DNA of 64,000 bases from Sphingopyxis sp. PET50 (lineage in GTDB: Bacteria > Pseudomonadota > Alphaproteobacteria > Sphingomonadales > Sphingomonadaceae): assembly GCF_025244705.1 (NCBI RefSeq), contig NZ_CP104207.1, forward strand, positions 744,001 to 808,000. The letters are read 5' to 3'. Positions 10,301-18,603 of this stretch are shown piece after piece; within the stretch, counting starts at the first letter, position 1, and the number at the start of each line of letters is the position of its first letter. The notes under the pieces are model-generated. The model saw only the letters and a program-made list of their open reading frames with translations. It ran no database searches and was not told where the DNA came from. The position numbers and the translations under genes are program-made.

Positions 10301-10414
10301 GTGATCAACCTGACCGGCGAAAGCCGCCGCGGCCATTTGCGCAGCAAGAACAACGCTGCTTTCGCGTCGCCGGGTTTCGCTCGCTACGCGGCGGGCATCA
10401 GGTTCAATTTCTGA
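7400..10414 (+). CDS. TonB-dependent receptor, carbohydrate type
   Basis: This 1004-residue outer-membrane receptor has a signal peptide ending near V-M-A-Q-D. A TonB box-like segment (D-E-I-V-V-T-G-I-R-A-S) precedes the plug domain (F-P-D-T-N-L-A-E-S-L-Q-R-I-T-G-V). The beta-barrel ends in the usual terminal Phe (G-I-R-F-N-F). A strong ribosome site (GGGAGGGAAGAGGG) precedes the ATG. This subclass commonly lies next to halogenase-like/SapC/cupin genes and glycoside hydrolases. Together with GH16 and GH3 downstream, uptake of beta-glucan oligosaccharides is the likely role; the substrate is inferred. Confidence 0.93.
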   Translation: MQASHKLWLAKILASTSAIALLGVSQAVMAQDAPVADGTGDGDEIVVTGIRASLAASADIKREAQGVVDAISAEDIGKFPDTNLAESLQRITGVSIDRSNGEGSFVTVRGFGPEFNLVTLNGRAMPTSSLGDGASAPSSRSFDFANLASEGISAVEVYKTGRAAIPSGGIGSSINIRTPRPLDKPGLSGSIAVKGVYDSSRNEGNPITPEVSGILSTTFADDRIGIMIAGAYQKRKASVNVANVGWRDGYLGNENNWGSLTQDPNDPRFGQITNRPGPTDVYQVPQNASYDLNDINRERINGQAVLQFRPVDDLTATIDYTYSRNTVEVRNSNVGVWFNHNNTSSAWTDGPVAGPIFYSEAFQPGEGKDLSYSGALTANRTENKSLGGNLRWDAPGGVTMELDFHHSTAESKPTNKYGTSVSVGNAIFGVANQRIDFDPYLPVISFNMHPGIDPLNASLIQSTGNAFRNAYFKDRINQVQLKGRYDHDGDFLDSIDFGVSYIENKVRSAYGFIQNDTWGGADSASDLPDDIFQLQTLPDKFKGLNGASDIIPSFYTFDFERMVDLIENLYQVCSDPATGSSISGTCLANYTVDRRLTEKTLSPYLQVSTKFDVGAGEAHLTIGVRYEHTSVDSSALVPVPIGTSWVAANEFNVIYGPDSDFTRFKGDYDQWLPAIDFDIEPIENVKLRASYSHTITRADYASLQGGRTIDSLFRIGGGTGSQGNPGLLPYKSKNIDLSAEWYYDRDSYISAGFFHKRVSNFLSTTRIDSNAFDLTTPALGPRYQAALAARGPNATAQQIRDFILRNYPNSVQVRLDPNTGLPVEDANGLWDGIIFSLPDDPALNFEITTPINSSQSAKIHGFEFALQHSFWDTGFGVILNYTMVDGDAKYDNTQPSSVAQFALTGLSDSANAVAYYDKNGLQARVAWNWRDEFLAGTGPNPFYVEEYWQIDASASYEFIPGFTGFVEVINLTGESRRGHLRSKNNAAFASPGFARYAAGIRFNF

Positions 10415-10444
10415 CGGGACCGGCCCCTCCCGCGGTCCCATGCG

Positions 10445-10484
10445 AAAGAGCCGTGCCTCGGGTCGGAGGTACGGCTCTTTTGCG
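10445..10484 (+). terminator. Strong intrinsic terminator between TBDR and halogenase operon
   Basis: AAAGAGCCGT (10445-10454) pairs perfectly with ACGGCTCTTT (10471-10480), and the stem extends five further pairs inward with one G-T pair around a 6-base loop. A short T run follows. This is the clearest terminator in the window. Because the next gene starts only 37 bases later, it may act as an attenuator giving more receptor than downstream product. Confidence 0.8.
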
Positions 10485-10506
10485 TGACGCACGAAGGCGA
10501 AACGCG

Positions 10507-10520
10507 TAGGAACGTTCCCA
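10507..10520 (+). promoter_or_regulatory. Possible fourth LacI-type operator at the halogenase start
   Basis: The 14-mer TAGGAACGTTCCCA directly abuts the ATG at 10521. It contains the perfect palindrome GGAACGTTCC and matches 10 of 14 positions of the operator at 7321. It overlaps the ribosome-binding region, so a bound protein could block initiation or elongation. Support is weaker than for the other three copies. Confidence 0.4.
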
Positions 10521-12052
10521 ATGAGGAAGATGGTGGAGAGGGTGGTCATCGTCGGCGGCGGCACCGCCGGCTGGCTGGCGGCGTCGCTGATCGCCAGTTC
10601 GCGCCGGGCAAAGGCGGCGCCGCTGTCGGTGACGGTGGTCGAGGCGCCCGATGTTCCGATCGTGGGAGTCGGCGAAGGGACCTGGCCGACGATGCGGACG
10701 ACGCTCGCGACGATCGGTCTGGACGAGGCGGATTTCCTCGCGGCCTGCGACGGCGCGTTCAAACAGGCATCGCGTTTCGACGGCTGGGTCGATGGCTCGG
10801 CGGGCGACAGCTATCTCCACCCCTTCACCACGCCGCCCGCGGTGCCGACGGGCGAATTGCTCGCGGCGTGGCAGGCTTCGGCGCCCGACCAGCCCTTCGC
10901 GGCGGCAATGAGCGCGCAGGCGGCGGTCTGCAACCTCCACCTGGCGCCCCGTCAGCGTGCGATGCCCGCCTATCAGGGCGCGACCAACTATGCCTATCAT
11001 TTCGCCGCCGAGAAATTCGCCGCGCTGCTCTCGGCGCGCGCGACGCGCGGGCTGGGCGTGATCCATATCCTCGACCATGTCACCGGCGCGCGGCGGGCGG
11101 AAAATGGCGACATCGCGGCGCTGACCACCGGCAGCGGCCGCGAGATCGCCGGCGACCTGTTCATCGACTGCACCGGCTTCAAGGGGCTGCTGATCGAGGG
11201 CGAACTGGGCGTCGAGTGGGTCGACCGGAGCGCCCATGCCTTCAACGACCGCGCGATCGCGTCGCAGGTACCGGTGCCGCCGGGCAGCCCCATCGCCTCG
11301 CAGACGATCGCGACCGCGCACGAGGCGGGCTGGATATGGGATATCGGGCTGCCGTCGCGGCGCGGCATCGGCTGCGTCTATTCCAGCCGCTTCATGGATG
11401 CCGAGCGGGCGGAGGCGATCTTGCGAGGCTATATCGCGCGCGAATTGCCCGGGGCGGTTCCGGAGACCGAAGCGTTCGGCGTGCCGTTCAAGCATATCCG
11501 CTTCCGCACCGGGCACCGCGCGCGCTTCTGGGAAAGGAACTGCCTGTCGATCGGATTGGCGGCGGGTTTCATCGAGCCGCTCGAAGCCTCGGCGATCGTG
11601 CTGATCGAATTGTCGCTGCGCGCGCTCACCGACAATTTTCCGGCCGACCGCGCGGCGATGGATATTCACGCGGCGCGCTTCAACAAGCTGTTCCGCTACC
11701 GCTGGGACCGCATCGTCGAGTTTCTGAAGCTCCACTATGTGCTCAGCCGCCGCGACGAACCCTATTGGCGCGCGCATCGCGCGCCGGAGCATATCCCCCC
11801 GCATCTGGCCGATCTCTTGACGCTGTGGCGCGACCAGCCGCCTTCCTCGTCCGATTTTCCCTATGTCGACGAGATTTTCTCGGCCGAAAGCCACCAATAT
11901 ATCCTCTACGGCATGGGCTTTCCGTCGCCGATGGCTACTGGCCCGTCAGCGATCGTGCGACGGCCGCGCTCGCCGAAATGCGGCAACGGGCGCGCACCCT
12001 TGCCGCGGGGCTGCCGACCAACCGTATCTATCTCGATGCGCTGGCGGCCTAG
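10521..12052 (+). CDS. Halogenase-like flavoprotein 1 (tryptophan halogenase family; frameshift near C-terminus)
   Basis: This tryptophan-halogenase-family flavoprotein has an N-terminal FAD motif G-G-G-T-A-G-W (residues 12-18) and a second nucleotide motif G-V-G-E-G-T-W-P. Lys81 in G-A-F-K aligns with the catalytic lysine of PrnA-type enzymes. The family W-x-W-x-I-P motif is degenerate (W271-I-W273-D-I-G). The frame is lost near 11921-11931; restoring one missing base gives D-G-Y-W-P-V-S-D and a stop at 12052, total about 510 residues. Known homologues halogenate tryptophan or other aromatics with FADH2 and halide. The substrate here is unknown, and TBDR-linked members remain uncharacterised as far as I know. 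Confidence 0.88.
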
Positions 12053-12088
12053 CCGTGTCGCCGCCGAACAGGAAGAAGAAACCACCGC

Positions 12089-12808
12089 ATGACCCATCAC
12101 GCCGTCCTCGATGCCGACAGCCACCGCGATCTGCGCGTCCGCACCGAGGCGAGTGTGGAGCTTGGCGACGGGGTGATGGCGTCGCTGACGGTGCCGAACG
12201 AATTTCGCCAGGTGCAGGCGCACTATCCGATCCTGTTCCGCCGCGAACTCGGGCAGGACGCGTTCAACGCGATGGCGTTGTTCGGTTTCGAGCCGGGCGA
12301 GAATCTCTATCTCGACGGCGACCGCTGGGATGCGCGCTATCGTCCGTTGTCGATGGCGATCCAGCCCTTTCTCATCGGGCGCCCGGCGAGCGGCGACGGG
12401 CCGGGACAAGTGCATGTCGACCTCGGCCATGCGCGCGTCGCGGCGGGCGGCGAAGGGGTGCGGCTGTTCGATGCCGCGGGGCATGCGACGCCTTATCTGG
12501 AGGATATCGCCGAAAAGCTCGGCGCGCTCGACGAGGGCTATCGGGCGAGCGGCGCCTTCTTCGCGGCGCTTGCCGACCATGATCTGCTCGAACCCTTCAC
12601 GCTCGAGGTCACGCTCGACGACGGCGCGGTGAATGCGCTCGTCGGTTTTCATATCATCGACGAGGCGAAGCTGCGCGCGCTCGATGCGGACACGCTCGGC
12701 AAGCTGCACGCCGCCGGTCATCTGATGCCGATCTTCATGGCGCTCGCCTCGCTCGCCCAGTTCGCGCCGCTGATCGAGCGCAAGAACCGCAGGCTCGGCC
12801 ATGGCTGA
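12089..12808 (+). CDS. SapC-like protein
   Basis: This 239-residue protein matches the SapC family (named after the Campylobacter surface-layer locus) by its segments [15 protein letters not shown] and P-L-S-M-A-I-Q-P-F. It has no signal peptide and no long hydrophobic helix, so it is probably cytoplasmic. It lies between the first halogenase-like gene (36-base gap) and the cupin gene (8-base overlap). Molecular function is not established. In TBDR loci of several proteobacteria it co-occurs with halogenase-like and cupin genes. Confidence 0.88.
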   Translation: MTHHAVLDADSHRDLRVRTEASVELGDGVMASLTVPNEFRQVQAHYPILFRRELGQDAFNAMALFGFEPGENLYLDGDRWDARYRPLSMAIQPFLIGRPASGDGPGQVHVDLGHARVAAGGEGVRLFDAAGHATPYLEDIAEKLGALDEGYRASGAFFAALADHDLLEPFTLEVTLDDGAVNALVGFHIIDEAKLRALDADTLGKLHAAGHLMPIFMALASLAQFAPLIERKNRRLGHG

Positions 12809-13832
12809 ACGCGACGGCGCCATTTATGACCGGCTTGCGCGGGTAGCGGAGCGCGATTGGGACAAGGGGGCGGGGCTCGACGCGTTGCTGCAAGGCGCGC
12901 GCGAGCCCTTTGTCCTGCGCGGCCTCGTCGCCGGCTGGCCGCTGGTCGCGGCCGGGAAAATTTCGGGGCGCGCGGCGCGACAGCATCTGCTGGACCACGC
13001 GCGCGACCGGCCGTTCACCGTGTCGATCGGCCCGCCGGGGCATGACGGACGGCTCTTCTACGACGCCGATATGGCAATGAATTTCCGCACCGGAACCGGC
13101 AGGCTGCCCGACATCTTCGCGGGGATCGACACGGCCGAGGAGCGGGGAGAGGACCGCACCGTCTATCTCGGGTCGATCGACATTCCGTCGCACTTCGACG
13201 GACTCGAGGCGGCGAACCCGATCGACCTCGGCGCGCGCGATCCGCTCAGGAGCATCTGGATCGGTACGCGGACGCGGATCGCGGCGCACAATGACTTTCC
13301 CGACAACCTCGCCTGTTGCGCCGCGGGCCGCCGGCGTTTCACCCTGTTCCCGCCCGGCCAGTTCAACAACCTCTATCTCGGCCCGATCGACAATACGCCC
13401 GCGGGCCGCGCGGTGAGCATGGTCGATTTCGACGCGCCCGACCTCGCGGCGCACCCGCGCTTCGTCGAGGCGATGGGGCAGGCGCAGACAGCCGAACTGG
13501 AGCCGGGCGACGCGATCTTCATCCCGTCGATGTGGTGGCATCATGTCGAGGGGCTCGAACCCTTCAACATCCTGGTCAATTACTGGTGGCGGAGCACGCC
13601 GGCCTGGCTCGGCCAGCCGCAGGATGCGCTCAACCATGCGATTCTCGCGATCCGCGACCTGCCCGACGCCGACAAGGCGATCTGGCGCGCGCTGTTCGAC
13701 CATTATGTGTTCGATGCCGGACCCGACGTCACCGACCACATCCCCCCAGCAGCGCGCAGCGTGCTGGCGCCGCTGACCCCCGAGACCGCCGGGCGCCTGC
13801 GCGCCTTCCTGCTAAGGACACTCAGCCGATGA
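12801..13832 (+). CDS. Cupin-like (JmjC/FIH-type) domain protein
   Basis: This 343-residue cupin-8 family protein has a candidate metal triad: H163-N-D165 in A-A-H-N-D-F, and a distal His247 or His248 in W-W-H-H-V-E. The segments G-R-R-R-F-T-L-F-P-P and P-G-D-A-I-F-I-P match FIH/JmjC-like Fe(II)/2-oxoglutarate hydroxylases. It overlaps sapC by eight bases and the second halogenase by four. Hydroxylation of a protein or small molecule is possible; the substrate is unknown. Confidence 0.87.
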   Translation: MAERDGAIYDRLARVAERDWDKGAGLDALLQGAREPFVLRGLVAGWPLVAAGKISGRAARQHLLDHARDRPFTVSIGPPGHDGRLFYDADMAMNFRTGTGRLPDIFAGIDTAEERGEDRTVYLGSIDIPSHFDGLEAANPIDLGARDPLRSIWIGTRTRIAAHNDFPDNLACCAAGRRRFTLFPPGQFNNLYLGPIDNTPAGRAVSMVDFDAPDLAAHPRFVEAMGQAQTAELEPGDAIFIPSMWWHHVEGLEPFNILVNYWWRSTPAWLGQPQDALNHAILAIRDLPDADKAIWRALFDHYVFDAGPDVTDHIPPAARSVLAPLTPETAGRLRAFLLRTLSR

Positions 13833-15328
13833 ACGAAGACAAGCCGATCCGCCGCATCGTGATAGCCGGGGGAGGGACGGCGGGATGGATGATGGCCGCC
13901 GCGATCGCCCGGACGATGGGCCATACGGTCGATCTGACGCTCGTCGAATCCGAAGCGATCGGGACGATCGGCGTCGGCGAATCGACGATTCCGCCGCTCG
14001 TCAATTTCAACCGCATCCTCGGCATCCCCGAGCCCGAGTTCCTGCGCGCGACGCAGGGGACGTTCAAGCTGGGCATCCTGTTCGACAATTGGAAACTGGA
14101 TGGCGACCGCTATTTCCACAGCTTCGGCCTGTCGGGGAAGGATCATTGGTCGGCGGGGTTCCAGCATTTCTGGCTGCACGGCCGCGCCAAGGGCCACCCC
14201 GAACCCTATGACGCCTATTGCCTCGAACTCGCGGCGGCGATGCAGGGCAAGTTCGCGCATCTGCCCGAAGACCGCATGAATTATGCCTATCATGTCGACG
14301 CCACCCTCTATGGCCGCCACCTGCGTCAGCTTGCCGAGGCCGACGGCTGCAAGCGCGTCGAGGGGAAGATCCAAAAGGTTGAACTAGAGGGTGAAACCGG
14401 CAATATCGCCGCGTTGCTGCTCGACGGGGACCGGCGGATCGAGGGTGACATGTTCGTCGATTGCACCGGCTTTCGCGGCCTGCTGATCGACGGCGCGCTG
14501 CATGCGGGTTATGAGGACTGGTCGCACTGGCTGCCCAACGACAGCGCCATCGCGGTGCAGTCGAAGCATCTTGGACCGCCACAGCCCTATACACAGGCGA
14601 TCGCGCACGATGCCGGCTGGCAGTGGCGCATCCCGCTCCAGCACCGCATGGGCGCGGGGATCGTCTATGCCAGCGGCTATCTGTCGCGCGACGAGGCTTA
14701 TGACCGGCTGATCTCGACGATCGGCGAGCCGTTGATCGAACCGTTCGACATCAAGTTCAAGGGCGGGGTGCGGCGCCGGCAATGGGTTCGCAACTGTGTC
14801 GCCGTGGGCCTGTCGGGGGGCTTCGTCGAGCCGCTGGAGGCGACGACGGTCCACCTGATCCAGCGTGCCGTGCTGCGCTTCATCCGGCTGATGCCCAACG
14901 GCCGGGTCAGCGAACGCGACGCCGCCGAGTTCAACGACCAGCAGCGGCTCGACATCGAGCAGATCCGCGACTTCGTGATCCTTCACTACAAGGCGACCGA
15001 ACGGCGCGACAGTCCGTTCTGGCGCCATGTCGCCGCGATGCCGATCCCCGACAGCCTGACGCAGAAGATCGAACTGTTCCGCGAGACCGGCCGCGTCTTC
15101 CGCAAATATGAGGAATTGTTCGCCGAGAACAGCTGGGTGCAGGTGATGATGGGGCAGGGCATCGAGCCGCAAAGCTATCACCCGATCGCCGAAAAGCTGC
15201 GCGACGACGAACTCGACCGCTTGCTGATGACGCTGCGCGACAATGTGACGCATACCGTCGCGAGCTTGCCCGAGCATCACGCCTATGTCGCGCGCTATTG
15301 CGGCGCGGCGGAACCGCAAGCGGCGTGA
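13829..15328 (+). CDS. Halogenase-like flavoprotein 2 (tryptophan halogenase family, motifs intact)
   Basis: This 499-residue, uninterrupted flavin-dependent halogenase homologue has FAD motif G-G-G-T-A-G-W, second motif G-V-G-E-S-T-I-P, Lys80 in G-T-F-K-L matching the PrnA catalytic lysine, and a canonical W264-Q-W266-R-I-P signature. Unlike its partner at 10521, all hallmark residues are present. The ATG overlaps the cupin stop (ATGA) and the stop overlaps the GH16 start (GTGA), so it is translationally coupled. A true halogenase or a related flavin oxygenase is possible; the substrate is unknown. Confidence 0.93.
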   Translation: MNEDKPIRRIVIAGGGTAGWMMAAAIARTMGHTVDLTLVESEAIGTIGVGESTIPPLVNFNRILGIPEPEFLRATQGTFKLGILFDNWKLDGDRYFHSFGLSGKDHWSAGFQHFWLHGRAKGHPEPYDAYCLELAAAMQGKFAHLPEDRMNYAYHVDATLYGRHLRQLAEADGCKRVEGKIQKVELEGETGNIAALLLDGDRRIEGDMFVDCTGFRGLLIDGALHAGYEDWSHWLPNDSAIAVQSKHLGPPQPYTQAIAHDAGWQWRIPLQHRMGAGIVYASGYLSRDEAYDRLISTIGEPLIEPFDIKFKGGVRRRQWVRNCVAVGLSGGFVEPLEATTVHLIQRAVLRFIRLMPNGRVSERDAAEFNDQQRLDIEQIRDFVILHYKATERRDSPFWRHVAAMPIPDSLTQKIELFRETGRVFRKYEELFAENSWVQVMMGQGIEPQSYHPIAEKLRDDELDRLLMTLRDNVTHTVASLPEHHAYVARYCGAAEPQAA

Positions 15329-16264
15329 GAGGCGCGCTGCCTTTGCTGCTCGCCGCGCTGGCCGCGCCTCCGGCAACGGCGTCGGAGGGCTGGACCCTCG
15401 TCTGGTCGGACGAGTTCGATGGACCCGAAATCGACCGGACGAAATGGGATTTCGACGTCGATTGCTGGGGCGGCGGCAACAACGAGCGCCAATGCTACAC
15501 CGACCGCCGGAGCAACGCCGCGATCGAGGACGGCAAGCTGGTGATCACCGCGCGCAAGGAAAGGGCGAGCGGCCCGGCTTATCCGCTGGCGCAGCGCGGC
15601 GACCCCGCCAAGGCCAACGCGCGCGCCATCAGGGACTATAGCTCCGCGCGCCTCGTAACGCGCGGCAAGGCGGCGTGGACCTATGGCAAGATCGAAGTGC
15701 GCGCCAAACTGCCGCAGGGACAGGGGACCTGGCTGAGCGATCTGGATGCTGCCCGACGATCAGCACTATGGCGGCTGGGCGGCCTCGGGCGAGATCGACA
15801 TATTGGAGGCGGTGAACCTCGGCGCCAATTGCACGGACTGTCCCGGCGGGATCGAGAACCGCATCCTCGGCACGCTGCACTTCGGCGGGCCATGGCCCGA
15901 CAACAAGCATAAGGGCGACGAGACGGCGCTGCCCGCGCCGATCGACGATTTTCACGTTTTCGGCATCGTCTGGAGCGAAGGCAGGATGGTCTGGACCATC
16001 GACGGCAAGCCCTATGCCACGCGGGTCGCGGGCGACTGGAGCACGACAGGCTCCACCGATCCCGGTGCTCCGTTCGACCGCCCCTTCCACCTGCTGCTCA
16101 ACCTCGCGGTCGGCGGCGGGCTTGCCGAAAGCCGCACCGAAAGGGGCGTCGACGGGCGCGGCTATCCCAAACGCTTCGAGATCGACTGGGTTCGCGTCTG
16201 GCAATGCGGCGAAGATGCCGCTAGCACGGCGGCGTGTAATTCATCCGGGGACCAGCAGAACTGA
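15325..16264 (+). CDS. GH16 endo-beta-glucanase (laminarinase type; frameshifted by an extra T)
   Basis: The GTG start overlaps the halogenase stop (GTGA) and opens a signal peptide (L-P-L-L-L-A-A-L-A) ending near A-T-A-S. The GH16 fold follows: L-V-W-S-D-E-F-D-G, and the catalytic G-E156-I-D158-I-L-E161. The frame breaks at G-T-W; removing the T at 15734 restores R-A-I-W-M-L-P-D-D and gives 312 residues. E-I-D-I-L-E with the following residues fits beta-1,3-glucanases of GH16. It would cut glucan in the periplasm or outside the cell for uptake through the TBDR. Confidence 0.9.
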
Positions 16265-17322
16265 TGGGGCGTCGGCGGCAGTCGGTGACGATCAAGCATG
16301 TGGCGGCCGACGCGGGCGTGTCGCTGCAGACGGTGAGCCGCGTCATCAACGACGAGCCCAATGTCCGGCCCGAAATGAAGGAACGCGTCCAGGCGTCGAT
16401 CGACAAACTCGGTTATGTGCCCTCGATCGCGGCGCAGCGGATGAGTGGATCGCGCTCCTATCTGATCCTTGCGATCAACGATCGCGACCGGACGATCGCC
16501 GACTGGAACGCGCGCGAAGGCACCGACTGGGTCGACCAGATGCTGTTCGGCGGCATGCTCAAATGCGCCGAGCTGGGGTACCGGATGATCTTCGAGCTGG
16601 TCGATACCCATCACGACCATGTCGAGCGTGAACTGCGCGCGATCATCGCCGCGCTCCAGCCCGACGGCGTTATCCTCACGCCGCCGCATTCGGACAATCC
16701 CCTGATCGTCGATCTGCTCCACCACCAGAGGATTCCCTTCGCGCGCATCGGGTCGCATGGCGGCGATGCGGGGATCGCGTTGACGATGGATGACGAAGGA
16801 TCGGCGGCGCGCGCGACGCGCCATCTCCTCGGCCTGGGGCACAAACGGATCGGTTTCATCTCGGGCTCGGTCGAATATGACCTCAGCCACTGGCGCATCG
16901 ACGGCTGGCGCGCGGAGATGGACGCGGCGGGCCTGCCGACCGGCGACCTGCTCGCCGAGGGCGATTTCAGCGCGGCGTCGGGGGCGGTCGCGGCGCATCG
17001 CCTGCTCGGCCTGGCCGACCCCCCGACCGCGATCATCGCCAGCAACGACCAGATGTCGCTCGCCACGCTTGCCGTCGCCCGCGAACTGGACCTCGACGTT
17101 CCGCGCGACCTGTCGCTGGTCAGCTTCGACAATACGCCGATCGTCCGCTTCACGCCGCCGGGCCTCACCGCGGTCGACCAGCCGATTGCCGCGACGGTGT
17201 CGCGCGCGGTCGAACTGATCATTGCGGCGCAGCGCGGCGCAGCTCGGCCGACCGAACCGACCGTCGTCCAGGGCAGCCTGATCGAGCGTGGCTCGACCGC
17301 GCCGCCGCGCGGCCATGGCTGA
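16264..17322 (+). CDS. LacI-family transcriptional regulator
   Basis: This 352-residue protein has an N-terminal helix-turn-helix (I-K-H-V-A-A-D-A-G-V-S-L-Q-T-V-S-R-V-I) followed by a periplasmic-binding-protein-like sugar-sensing domain (G-H-K-R-I-G-F-I-S-G). The ATG overlaps the GH16 stop (TGATG). It probably senses a glucan-derived sugar and binds the AACGTT-centred sites at 7321, 7338, 18569 and perhaps 10507. That pairing is inferred from motif type and proximity. Confidence 0.94.
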   Translation: MGRRRQSVTIKHVAADAGVSLQTVSRVINDEPNVRPEMKERVQASIDKLGYVPSIAAQRMSGSRSYLILAINDRDRTIADWNAREGTDWVDQMLFGGMLKCAELGYRMIFELVDTHHDHVERELRAIIAALQPDGVILTPPHSDNPLIVDLLHHQRIPFARIGSHGGDAGIALTMDDEGSAARATRHLLGLGHKRIGFISGSVEYDLSHWRIDGWRAEMDAAGLPTGDLLAEGDFSAASGAVAAHRLLGLADPPTAIIASNDQMSLATLAVARELDLDVPRDLSLVSFDNTPIVRFTPPGLTAVDQPIAATVSRAVELIIAAQRGAARPTEPTVVQGSLIERGSTAPPRGHG

Positions 17323-18513
17323 GCGGGCGGCCGATCCCCGGCGCCAGTCGCTTGTCTTCCTGTTGCTCTATGCGCTCGCCGCCGCCGCAGCGGCGCGATC
17401 GCCTATGTCCCCTTCCTGACGATCCTCCTCCCGGTGCGGATGACCGCGCTGGCGGGGGCGGACGATATCCAGGCGCTCGGCTACGCCACTTTTTTCGGCG
17501 CGATTGCCGCCAGCGTCGGAGGGGTCTTTTTCGGCTGGCTGAGTGATCGCACTCGCAACCGCCGCGGGTGGGTGTCCGCGGGCCTGGTGCTGACGATCGC
17601 ACTGTTGCTCGCGGTTCCGCTGGCGCACGACGTCCCGACGTTGATCGGGATCATCGTCGGCTGGCAACTGGCGCTCAACATGATGCTGGGGCCCATCGCG
17701 GCGTGGGCAGGCGACTGCGTGCCCGATCATCAGAAGGGGATACTCGGCGGTTTGCTGGCCTTTTCGCCCGCGCTCGGTGCGGTATCGTGCGCCTTCGTCA
17801 CACTGCCCGGACTTGCGGGTGCCGACGGCCGGCTCGCGATCATCGGCCTGCTCGTGGCAGGCGCGGTTTTGCCGGTGCTGCTGTTCGGGCGGCCGCGCGC
17901 CTTTCCCGAACTGAACGCGGTGAACGCGGCAAGTCTTCAGGCCAGCCAGATTCGGCCGGCATCACCCGTCGTGCGGATGTGGTGCGCCCGGCTGCTCGTC
18001 CAGATCGCCGAGGCGGCCTTGTTCGCCTATCTCTTCTTCTGGTTCCGCTCGATCGACCCCGCCATCACCGACAGCGAAACGGCGCGGTTGTTCAGCCTCG
18101 TGCTGACGATCGCCGTGCCGATGGCGCTGCTCGCGGGCCGCTGGGCCGACCGGCACGATCGCCCGATCCTGCCGCTGGGAATCAGCGCGGGCGTGCTGGT
18201 GCTGGGGCTCGTCGCCATGGCGCTCGCAACGACGCTGATCGCGGCGAAGCTGAGCTATGTGATCTTCGGTATCGCGGCGACGATCTTTCTGTCGCTGCAC
18301 AGCGGCCAGACGTTGCGGGTGTTGCCGCGCCCCGACCGGCGCGGACGCGACCTGGGGCTGTTCAACCTGACCAACACCGTCCCGTCGCTGATCATGCCGT
18401 GGCTCACCATTTCGCTGGTTCCGGGTTTCGGATTCGACGCGCTGTTCCTGCTGCTCGCCGCCTTTGCGAGCCTCGCGGTGGCGCTGCTCGTGACGATGCC
18501 GCGTCTGCGCTGA
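17315..18513 (+). CDS. MFS permease (frameshift near the first helix)
   Basis: The ATG at 17315 overlaps the LacI stop. The first 25 or so residues (M-A-E-R-A-A-D-P-R-R) run into a GCC-repeat around 17377-17391 where one base appears to be missing; restoring it joins helix 1 to A-I-A-Y-V-P-F-L-T. The corrected length is about 399 residues with 12 likely helices. The MFS loop is seen as F-F-G-W-L-S-D-R-T-R-N-R-R. It likely imports glucan breakdown products across the inner membrane. If the upstream part is not used, a shorter start at 17434 would remove helix 1. Confidence 0.8.
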
Positions 18514-18568
18514 ACGCGCCCCGAACAGCGTGCTTGCTTTCCTTCGCTTGCTATGCGAGAGGGCTATT

Positions 18569-18582
18569 TGATAACGTTCACA
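18569..18582 (+). promoter_or_regulatory. LacI-type operator before the GH3 gene
   Basis: TGATAACGTTCACA lies 22 bases before the preferred GH3 start. It shares 13 of 14 bases with each of the two operators in front of the TBDR at 7400, so the GH3 unit is very probably in the same regulon. The surrounding sequence is AT-rich and could hold a -10 region (CATAAT, 18581-18586). Confidence 0.7.
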
Positions 18583-18603
18583 TAATAAAGGATGGGAGAG
18601 ACG

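Noticed and set aside
7352..10762. Very long minus-strand open frame (over 1100 codons) opposite the TBDR
   Set aside because: It is rich in Arg/Asp/Val with no recognisable domain, lies antisense to an unmistakable receptor, and is the kind of shadow frame expected in GC-rich coding DNA.
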